Origin: an uncultured Planctomycetaceae bacterium
GTDB lineage: Bacteria > Planctomycetota > Planctomycetia > Planctomycetales > Planctomycetaceae
Assembly: GCA_903823545.1 (NCBI GenBank)
Contig: CAIJTL010001005.1
Span: 1 to 6,269, forward strand
Direction: 5' to 3'
Length of the DNA: 6,269 nucleotides
The position numbers and the translations under genes were made by a program. Each line of letters opens with the position of its first letter. The first letter of the stretch is position 1. Positions 1 to 5,337 of the stretch are shown piece after piece. Below the pieces are notes generated by a model, which saw only the letters and a list, made by a program, of their open reading frames with translations, made no database searches and was not told the DNA's origin.

Positions 1-24
1 GCTCGTCACGCGGAGCGATGGCGG

Positions 25-411
25 CTACTTAGATCGGACAATGTCCGACTTCGTACTTTCGACGATCGCCACCAACTCTGCTCGCTCGGCGGCTGGGACT
101 TGAAACTTGTCGAACGTCTGCTGCAAGTCGTCGAGGAACGCGAGCCATTCACCTTGGGTGATGTCGAGGTGCGCGTGCGAATCGGACATCGAGCGGCCCG
201 TGTATTTCTGCGGCCCGCCAGCCGCCCAGCAAACTTGCTCTGTCACCAAATACTTGAAGCCCGCCTTTGAAACGCGATGGTGTGCTTCATCCACTTTCGG
301 ATTCGCGTTGAGTCGCGGGTCGTTCATGATGCGATCAATGAAGTCATCTACGACCGCCGCAATCGAATAGACGCCACCGAGCCGCTCATACAAAGTGGGA
401 GAATTTGACAT
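25..411 (-). CDS. Group 1 truncated haemoglobin (2/2 globin)
   Basis: Predicted cytoplasmic haem protein of 128 residues, the usual length for a group 1 truncated globin. Such proteins bind O2 or NO; many act in NO detoxification or redox sensing. Visible family marks are the N-terminal LYERLGG (residues 7-13), the helix B segment VVDDFIDRI (20-28), the E-F glycine motif with AGGPQKYTGRSM (64-75) and the proximal F8 histidine, most likely His79 in SDSHAHL. Helices G and H follow in EWLAFLDDL and AELVAIVES. The B10 position, often Tyr in O2/NO-reactive members, appears to be Ile25, so ligand chemistry may differ. There is no signal peptide. The ATG start has a GAGGT ribosome site 4 bases upstream. 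A 157-base gap with inverted repeats separates it from the upstream gene, so it is probably its own transcription unit. The family call is firm; the physiological role is inferred. Confidence 0.93.
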   Translation of the reverse strand: MSNSPTLYERLGGVYSIAAVVDDFIDRIMNDPRLNANPKVDEAHHRVSKAGFKYLVTEQVCWAAGGPQKYTGRSMSDSHAHLDITQGEWLAFLDDLQQTFDKFQVPAAERAELVAIVESTKSDIVRSK

Positions 412-415
412 GGTT

Positions 416-420
416 ACCTC
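416..420 (-). promoter_or_regulatory. Ribosome binding site of the truncated haemoglobin
   Basis: On the minus strand this reads GAGGT, a strong match to the anti-Shine-Dalgarno sequence, 4 bases before the ATG at 411. It supports that ATG as the start. Confidence 0.7.
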
Positions 421-435
421 AATGATTTGCGGGCG

Positions 436-458
436 AGCCGGGCTGTCGCTATCCGGCT
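436..458 (-). promoter_or_regulatory. Inverted repeat / possible leader hairpin ahead of the globin gene
   Basis: AGCCGG (436-441) and CCGGCT (453-458) are perfect 6-base complements around an 11-base loop. If transcription starts further upstream, this GC-rich hairpin lies in the 5' leader, ending 24 bases before the ATG. No U-run follows on the minus strand, so it is unlikely to be a terminator. It could be a leader structure or a chance repeat. Confidence 0.3.
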
Positions 459-476
459 GTAAATAAGGACAAAATC

Positions 477-493
477 ACTCGGTACCACCGAGT
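477..493. promoter_or_regulatory. 17-base perfect inverted repeat, candidate operator for the globin gene
   Basis: The sequence ACTCGGTACCACCGAGT has 7-base arms with a 3-base centre. It lies 65 bases upstream of the globin ATG. On the minus strand it starts three bases downstream of a TTGAAA hexamer (496-501) that could act as a -35 element, so a bound protein would sit in the promoter spacer. I could not find a convincing -10 hexamer. The size and symmetry suit a dimeric repressor. NO- or Fe-S-sensing Rrf2 regulators often control globins, but assigning this site to one is a guess. Confidence 0.4.
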
Positions 494-568
494 AATTTCA
501 ACTTAAGAAAACGTCTGATTGGCAACTTTGATGAAATTACTTGTTACGCGCACTCAGATGAAACGTAC

Positions 569-922
569 TCAGCGTGTTGCAAGTATCCAAGAGAGTTCTC
601 CACAGCGCCCGCCATTAAACATTGGTGCGTCCGCGATAATGTCTTGCTTCTTGGACTCGTCGAGTATCGTCCAACGCCCATTCCCGATCAAATCTGCAAA
701 ACTGTCAAAAAGAGATGGGCAAGGAGGAGACGATGATGTTTGCGATTCGAACCAACCGCGACAGAAATCGATAAATTGCAGCAGTCGTTCCGTTTCCCCG
801 TCCATCTCACGGTTGGTTTCAAATTGAAACTGGCCGAAGAATGTGCCTTGGTGCTCGAACACTTCGACAACACGGCCAATGTATTTTTGCCCAAAGTACA
901 AGTAGTGAGACATTACAGTCAC
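569..922 (-). CDS. Small hypothetical protein, translationally coupled to the beta-propeller gene
   Basis: I do not recognise a named family. The product has 117 residues from the GTG at 922, or 114 from an ATG at 913. The GTG overlaps the TGA of the upstream beta-propeller gene as GTGA, while the ATG would leave a 5-base gap. Neither has a clear ribosome site, so translation probably depends on re-initiation. The protein is aromatic-rich at its start (MSHYLYFGQKYIGRVVEVFEH) and has a short Ser/Pro stretch (SSSPPCP, about 63-69). It ends in a run with Asp, Phe and Gly (DAPMFNGGRCGELSW). There is no signal peptide or membrane segment, so it is probably cytoplasmic although its two operon partners appear exported. 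The last gene of its operon, it looks like a real gene because it keeps its frame next to the overlap; the reverse-strand frames across it give only short open stretches. Function unknown. Confidence 0.72.
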   Translation of the reverse strand: MTVMSHYLYFGQKYIGRVVEVFEHQGTFFGQFQFETNREMDGETERLLQFIDFCRGWFESQTSSSPPCPSLFDSFADLIGNGRWTILDESKKQDIIADAPMFNGGRCGELSWILATR

Positions 923-2229
923 TTCGCCAATCGATAAAGCGCCTTGTCCGTTCTCACAAACAACGCTCCGTCAACGGCCGCAGGCGTGGCCATGATTTGG
1001 CCATCGAGCGTATTCGTTGCGAGCAGTTTGAATTCCTTGCCCGGTGCGAGCACGAAGGTTTGGCCTTCACGATTGCCCACGTAAATGCGTCCGTCGGCAA
1101 TCAGCGGTGACGAACAGAAATTGCCGCCGAGTCGTTCGGTCCAAAGTGTTTCGCCGCTCTTTGCGTCGAGAAGAGTCGCGACCCCCTTGTCAGCAATGAC
1201 GAGGAGTTCGTCACCGACTAACAAAGGCGACGGCATATTCGGAGCCTGCTTCTTGAACCGCCAAGCGATCTCCGGAGTGCCGTTCAGTTTCACCGCGAGG
1301 ATCTCTGGCTTCATGAAGCTCGTGCTGAAGAAGACCATACCGTGGCCGATGACTGGCCGCGGCACAATCGAAAACCCTTGGGCACCGTAACTGAGCTTCC
1401 ACAGCTCGCGACCGCTTTCCGGGTCATACGCATACAGCCAATCGGCACCGGGCGAGATGACTGTCGGCTGTCCGCCAAGCTCGGTGACGAGCGGTGTTCC
1501 GTAGGCTTTCTTCAACTGTGGGTTCGGGTCCATCGTCCCGCTGCGAGGTGTTTTCCAGACGACTTTGCCAGTCAGCTTATTGAGAGCCGCAACATACTGA
1601 GTGTCGCTGCCATCGCAGTGAATGATGAGCAAATCTCCGAACAACATTGGCGTGCTTCCGGGGCCGTTTTCATGATTGAGCCGCAGTTCGTGATTCGTCC
1701 ATGCAAGCTTTCCAGTTTGAGTATCGAGGCAGGCTGTCCCGTTCGTGCCGAAGTGACAATACAGTCGCCCGTTCTCAATGATTGGTGACGGCGAGGCGAA
1801 TGAGTTCAGTGCGTGAATCGGTTCTGGTGAGTCTTCAGACAACAGTTCGATGTCGTGCAACAACTTTCCGGACATACGATCGACACAGACCGCTCGCAAA
1901 CTGAGTCGGCCAGAGATATTCAACGGCTGGTTGCCCGTGTTCGCCGCCAGTCGCTTTTTCTTTTCTTCTTCCGACGCCTCTGACTCGATCGCAGTTGTCA
2001 TCCAAATCTGTGCGCCCTCAATGACTGGCGATGACCAGCCTTTTCCAGGAATGGCTGTTCGCCAGACGACGTTTTGCGATTCGCTCCATGTCAGCGGAAG
2101 ATTTTTGGCGTCGGAATGTCCTTGGCCTTCCGGTCCGCGCCATTGTGGCCAATCGGCGGCTGATGTGAACGATGCGAAAAGTGGCAAGACAAAAGACAAA
2201 AGCGGAAGGAATCGGAGGGCGATTTTCAC
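919..2229 (-). CDS. Exported PQQ-like beta-propeller repeat protein
   Basis: A 436-residue protein predicted to fold into a multi-bladed beta-propeller of the PQQ/quinoprotein-like type. Residues 1-24 form a signal peptide: Lys2 and Arg6, then a hydrophobic core, with likely cleavage after FTSA. The mature end begins ADWPQWRGP (25-33), a signature common in planctomycete propellers. Blade-like repeats with a D-x-x-[ST]-G-[KE]-x-[LV]-W pattern recur, for example at 169-177, 217-225, 269-277 and 355-363. No second catalytic domain or haem motif is present, and I see no residues proving PQQ binding, so it should not be called a dehydrogenase; a scaffold or binding role is as likely. A charged stretch (EASEEEKKKRL, 84-94) looks like an exposed loop insertion. 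The GTG start has AGGA 7 bases upstream, and no in-frame ATG gives a better signal peptide. It lies 65 bases after the SGNH gene and overlaps the next gene by 4 bases. Confidence 0.9.
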   Translation of the reverse strand: MKIALRFLPLLSFVLPLFASFTSAADWPQWRGPEGQGHSDAKNLPLTWSESQNVVWRTAIPGKGWSSPVIEGAQIWMTTAIESEASEEEKKKRLAANTGNQPLNISGRLSLRAVCVDRMSGKLLHDIELLSEDSPEPIHALNSFASPSPIIENGRLYCHFGTNGTACLDTQTGKLAWTNHELRLNHENGPGSTPMLFGDLLIIHCDGSDTQYVAALNKLTGKVVWKTPRSGTMDPNPQLKKAYGTPLVTELGGQPTVISPGADWLYAYDPESGRELWKLSYGAQGFSIVPRPVIGHGMVFFSTSFMKPEILAVKLNGTPEIAWRFKKQAPNMPSPLLVGDELLVIADKGVATLLDAKSGETLWTERLGGNFCSSPLIADGRIYVGNREGQTFVLAPGKEFKLLATNTLDGQIMATPAAVDGALFVRTDKALYRLAK

Positions 2230-2236
2230 GGTGGGT

Positions 2237-2240
2237 TCCT
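2237..2240 (-). promoter_or_regulatory. Ribosome binding site of the beta-propeller gene
   Basis: AGGA on the minus strand, 7 bases before the GTG at 2229. It supports the GTG start that gives a complete signal peptide. Confidence 0.55.
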
Positions 2241-2294
2241 GATGGCAGGGAGTGGGACGGTTGTTGAGAAGCGACGACGAATCGAGCCGAGCGG

Positions 2295-3293
2295 CTACTC
2301 TCTTGACTTGGATTTCAGTAGGGCGGTGATTTCACCTTCAGCCTTTGCGACAAGTGGGTCGAATTGAGCGATTTCGACCGCATTGTTTCCTTGTTCGTGT
2401 TTGCGAAAGCCGGTGAGGTAAGTGATGTTTTGGGGACGCCAGCGATGAAAGAACAGCAAGTTCTTTTCGACAATCTTGCGGCGCAAGTGCTCGATCGGCG
2501 GAAGCGGTTCCGGGCTCTTCATGCTCTGCCAATTCGTTCCTTCACGAGCCTGTGCTGCGAGCATAAGTGATGCTTGGCTCGACTTCGGCAGTTGTAAATC
2601 GGCGCTGATTTCTGATGCGACAAAATGATAGCCGAACGGATTGAGCGTCGAGCCGTCTTGAGTGAGTGAACGTAACTCCGATTTGTCAGCTGAAGATGGC
2701 CGGGCAGCTTTAACACGCGCCAGCAAGTCGAGCAATCTGCCATTTCTTCGCTCGCAGATTTGGCGAACGGCTTCCGCATATTTTTCCAAGTTTGGATTGT
2801 GCAAGCTCGTATCAGGCAGTGGTGGCTTCGGTCGTTCAAAGGGGGGCGGAGTCATGAAAACGATTCGAGCGTTTGTTGATTTCACATCATCGCAAAGTTT
2901 CTCGTATTGCTTCACAAATCGGTCGAGGCCAGCGTCTCCAGCGAACGACTCGTTGGCTCCATAAGCAAAAAAGATGACTGTCGGCCTTAGCTCAGCGATC
3001 AACGCCAACATCCGCTTGTAGCCTTCGGCCGGCGGATCAAAGATGCCGCGTGAATCAGCCCACACGGTGTCTCCGCTCCAACCGAGGTTGCGGAAAGTGA
3101 TTTTGCGATCGGGCCATGCGGAAGTCAGTGCGGTTTCGATGTAGCCGTAGTTTCCTTCGCGTTCGACGAAAGTGCTCCCGACGAAGAGGACTCGATCACC
3201 GTCGTTAAGTTCGAACGGCTCGGTTGCCGACGTAGGGGCATTCAATGCCAGAATTAGGCAGCAGGTCATGAATGCAGAGAGAAGTCGCGTCAC
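2295..3293 (-). CDS. Exported SGNH/GDSL-fold protein, probably catalytically degenerate
   Basis: A 332-residue protein with an N-terminal signal peptide (1-23, MTRLLSAFMTCCLILAL core, likely cut near TSA) and an SGNH-hydrolase-like fold. Block I reads FVGSTFVERE (37-46), where active members have GDS: the Asp is Ser40 and the nucleophile Ser is Thr41. Block II is NLGWSGDT (69-76), keeping its Gly. Block III is YGANES (111-116), keeping the Gly and Asn of the oxyanion hole. Block V reads DGSTLNPFGYH (213-223), with Thr216 where the catalytic His normally sits. The C-terminal FFHRWRPQN and FRKHEQGNNAVEIAQFDP signatures (281-313) are, from memory, typical of planctomycete SGNH proteins that are often fused to or encoded beside large haem or propeller proteins. 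It heads a likely operon with the beta-propeller gene. Start is GTG with TGAGG 8 bases upstream. The fold is well supported; esterase activity is doubtful. Confidence 0.88.
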   Translation of the reverse strand: MTRLLSAFMTCCLILALNAPTSATEPFELNDGDRVLFVGSTFVEREGNYGYIETALTSAWPDRKITFRNLGWSGDTVWADSRGIFDPPAEGYKRMLALIAELRPTVIFFAYGANESFAGDAGLDRFVKQYEKLCDDVKSTNARIVFMTPPPFERPKPPLPDTSLHNPNLEKYAEAVRQICERRNGRLLDLLARVKAARPSSADKSELRSLTQDGSTLNPFGYHFVASEISADLQLPKSSQASLMLAAQAREGTNWQSMKSPEPLPPIEHLRRKIVEKNLLFFHRWRPQNITYLTGFRKHEQGNNAVEIAQFDPLVAKAEGEITALLKSKSRE

Positions 3294-3301
3294 GAAAAAG
3301 G

Positions 3302-3306
3302 CCTCA
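3302..3306 (-). promoter_or_regulatory. Ribosome binding site of the SGNH gene
   Basis: TGAGG on the minus strand, 8 bases before the GTG at 3293. It favours this start over the internal ATG at codon 9, which would shorten the signal peptide. Confidence 0.6.
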
Positions 3307-3337
3307 GCAAGAATTCAAATCGGCGAAAGCGGAACTC

Positions 3338-3366
3338 ATGATGCCGCCGAGAACCCGACAAATCAA
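3338..3366 (-). promoter_or_regulatory. Candidate promoter of the SGNH/beta-propeller operon
   Basis: On the minus strand TTGATT (3366-3361) and CATCAT (3343-3338) are separated by 17 bases, each matching the sigma70 hexamers at 4 of 6 positions. It would give a leader of roughly 40 bases to the GTG at 3293. The match is modest; position and spacing are its main support. Confidence 0.28.
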
Positions 3367-3373
3367 ACGTTTG
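3364..3373. promoter_or_regulatory. Perfect 10-base palindrome in the divergent control region
   Basis: CAAACGTTTG is a perfect palindrome overlapping the candidate -35 element of the minus-strand operon. A central CG flanked by AAA/TTT recalls LacI-family operators, but 10 bases is short enough to arise by chance and no regulator gene is in view. Confidence 0.22.
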
Positions 3374-3460
3374 CAGTAACTCGGTCGCAGGTGATTCGCC
3401 TGGAAATTGTGAGTTGATGTCGGTGATCCGCCACGAAATGGTTTTGGCGAGTGCAACGCC

Positions 3461-3490
3461 TTGAGACTCCCGTTCGCACACCGATAGAAT
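3461..3490 (+). promoter_or_regulatory. Sigma70-like promoter of the phosphatase-helicase operon
   Basis: TTGAGA (3461-3466) and TAGAAT (3485-3490) each match the consensus hexamers at 5 of 6 positions, with an 18-base spacer. Transcription would start near 3497, giving a leader of about 80 bases to the GTG at 3577. It lies downstream of the alternative start at 3451, which argues against the longer form of the protein. Confidence 0.55.
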
Positions 3491-3558
3491 CCCGCCCGCA
3501 GAGTTGGTCGCGATGTCACCTCGCAAATCGTGTCAGCACATCGTTGAGAAGAACTCGC

Positions 3559-3565
3559 AGAGGAG
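3559..3565 (+). promoter_or_regulatory. Ribosome binding site of the FHA-GAF-phosphatase gene
   Basis: AGAGGAG, a strong Shine-Dalgarno match, 11 bases before the GTG at 3577. The spacing is slightly long, but no start nearer the long ORF's beginning has a comparable site. Confidence 0.5.
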
Positions 3566-3576
3566 CTGCACACACC

Positions 3577-5337
3577 GTGGCTGTTTTGGAAGTGCTCAAA
3601 GGAAAAAGTCCCGGACAGGTGATTGCTGTTGATTCCGATCGAACTGTGTTTGGTCGGCATCCGCATTGCCAAGTCGTTTTGGACAACGCCGCAATCAGCC
3701 GATACCACGCGCAGATTTTGGAATCTCACGGCGTGTACTACGTGGAAGATTTGCGTAGTCGAAACGGGACTCACGTCAACGAGGTTGCCGTCGATGGGCG
3801 TCGCGAGCTGAGAGACAAAGACATCCTCCGTGTTTGCGATTTTGAGTTTCGCTTCCTGCTTAACCCGCCGCAGGACAGCAAAGTTTTGTCGGTCGGTGAT
3901 GTCGCGAGTGATAGCAAGCTTGTTGTGGGGCCACGACAGATCAATCCAACAGATGATCGCGGGCGAATGGCGACGATCACCGATGTCGCCGAATCGCAAT
4001 TTCAAATCGAAGAAGAAGATCGCTCTTCAATTATCAGCACGATCGAAGCGGGTGGCTCGTCATCTGATTTGCGACTCGCCGTGAAGCCCGAAGCGAAGCT
4101 GAAAGCCATATTGGAAATCGGAAAATTTCTGGCTCGCACGTTGAATATGAGTCAGGTGTTGGACAAAACGCTTGACTGCCTGTTCCAAATTTTTCAGCAG
4201 GCGGACGAAGGCTTCATCATGTTACGTGATGAAGACAAGAAAAAGCTGATCGTCAAAGCTACAAAGACGAGAAACAAAAACGTCGACGGGGACGATCAAG
4301 TTCACGTCAGCATGACGATCGTTCGCAAGGCGATGGAAACGAGCGAGGGAATTCTGAGTGCGAATGCGCTCGATGACAGCCGGTTCCGCGCTAGCGAAAG
4401 TCTCGCCGTATTGCGGATCCGTTCGATGATCTGTGCGCCGTTGATTTTCAAAGAATCTGGCCCGATTGGCGTCATTCAAATCACGACGAACAATGCGACG
4501 GCACAATTCCGACTCGAAGATTTGGACTTGTTGATCAGCGTCGCATCGCAAGTCAGTTTGGCAATTGAGAACTCAACCCTCTATCAGCAAGCTCTCAACC
4601 AACGTGACCTTGAACGCGATTTGGAATTTGCGACTCAAGTACAACTTGGATTTCTGCCGAACTCGCGTCCCAAGATTCCTGGCTACGATTTTTTCGACTA
4701 CTACGAGCCCGCTCAGCGAGTTGGTGGCGACTATTTCGATTACATCCCGCTTCCGAACGGACGTTTGGCGGTGACTGTCGCCGACGTTGCAGGGAAGGGT
4801 GTTCCGGCTGCGCTGCTGATGGCGCGGTTGTATTCGTCGGTCAGATATCACTTACTTAGCCAGCCAGATGTTGCGGCGGCGATGACCGGTTTGAATGCCG
4901 AGATATCGGTCAGCGGACTAGGTCATCGATTCATTACTTGTACGGTTCTCGTTCTTGATCCTGCGGCTCACGAAGTGATCCTCGTCAATGCAGGCCACTT
5001 GCCTCCAGTGCGGCGAATGGCGAATGGCAATACAGAACCGATAGGAATCAAAGAGTCCGGAATGCCTTTGGGGATTGTTCCCTCGCAGCAATTCCAAAGT
5101 TCAAAATTCACACTCAGTCCCGGTGAATGTTGGCTGATCTTCACTGATGGAATCACTGAGGCGATGAAGTCACCCAAAGAGCTTTATGGGACCAAACGAT
5201 TGATCGACTTCATGAGTACCGGGCCAACTCGCACAGACGAACTGGTCAAAGGATTGATCGAAGATGTCGAGAAGTATTGCGAAGGTCGAGCACAAAGCGA
5301 CGACATGTGCGTCGTCGGTATGCAGAGGCTCTCGTGA
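3577..5337 (+). CDS. FHA-GAF-SpoIIE (RsbU/PP2C-type) serine phosphatase
   Basis: A 586-residue cytoplasmic signalling protein. The FHA domain (about 3-95) reads phosphothreonine and keeps its key residues: Arg27 in FGRH, Ser41 and His44 in ISRYH, and Asn63 in SRNGT. A polar, acidic linker (about 100-170, with EEEDRSS and STIEAGGSSS) leads to a GAF sensor domain (about 173-335) with no obvious ligand signature. A short helical linker (336-352) connects to the SpoIIE/PP2C domain (about 353-585). Its metal-binding motifs are intact: GGDYFD (383-388), DVAGKG (403-408), NAGH (471-474), FTDGITEA (522-529) and SDDM (574-577). Members usually dephosphorylate an anti-sigma-factor antagonist (STAS protein) in partner switching; no STAS or anti-sigma gene is in view, so the target is unknown. 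The frame stays open upstream to a GTG at 3451, but homology begins at MAVLEVLKG, and the promoter and ribosome site favour 3577. The gene overlaps the helicase start by 4 bases. Confidence 0.92.
   Translation: MAVLEVLKGKSPGQVIAVDSDRTVFGRHPHCQVVLDNAAISRYHAQILESHGVYYVEDLRSRNGTHVNEVAVDGRRELRDKDILRVCDFEFRFLLNPPQDSKVLSVGDVASDSKLVVGPRQINPTDDRGRMATITDVAESQFQIEEEDRSSIISTIEAGGSSSDLRLAVKPEAKLKAILEIGKFLARTLNMSQVLDKTLDCLFQIFQQADEGFIMLRDEDKKKLIVKATKTRNKNVDGDDQVHVSMTIVRKAMETSEGILSANALDDSRFRASESLAVLRIRSMICAPLIFKESGPIGVIQITTNNATAQFRLEDLDLLISVASQVSLAIENSTLYQQALNQRDLERDLEFATQVQLGFLPNSRPKIPGYDFFDYYEPAQRVGGDYFDYIPLPNGRLAVTVADVAGKGVPAALLMARLYSSVRYHLLSQPDVAAAMTGLNAEISVSGLGHRFITCTVLVLDPAAHEVILVNAGHLPPVRRMANGNTEPIGIKESGMPLGIVPSQQFQSSKFTLSPGECWLIFTDGITEAMKSPKELYGTKRLIDFMSTGPTRTDELVKGLIEDVEKYCEGRAQSDDMCVVGMQRLS
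5324..5328 (+). promoter_or_regulatory. Ribosome binding site of the DinG-family helicase
   Basis: AGAGG, 5 bases before the GTG at 5334 and inside the end of the phosphatase gene. It fixes the helicase start at the GTGA overlap. Confidence 0.6.

Noticed and set aside
919..2229. Calling the beta-propeller a PQQ-dependent alcohol dehydrogenase or BamB
   Set aside because: It lacks a cytochrome domain, catalytic Asp/Ca motifs I could identify and a lipobox; only the propeller repeats are supported.
2285..2296. AGCCG-AG-CGGCT inverted repeat at the SGNH stop codon as a terminator
   Set aside because: The loop is too short for the full stem and no U-run follows on the minus strand; the next gene is 65 bases on, consistent with read-through.
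3379..3385. ACTCGGT, identical to one arm of the globin operator candidate
   Set aside because: Only a single 7-base half-site with no matching partner arm nearby; chance occurrence is likely.
3451..3576. N-terminal extension of the phosphatase from the GTG at 3451
   Set aside because: The extra 42 residues look non-homologous and Arg/Ser-rich, have no ribosome site, and the start would lie upstream of the best promoter.
3304..4005. A 233-codon minus-strand open frame across the divergent region and the phosphatase 5' end
   Set aside because: It lies antisense to the FHA domain, has no recognisable domain, and its composition (many Ser, Arg, His) is that of a reverse-frame shadow.
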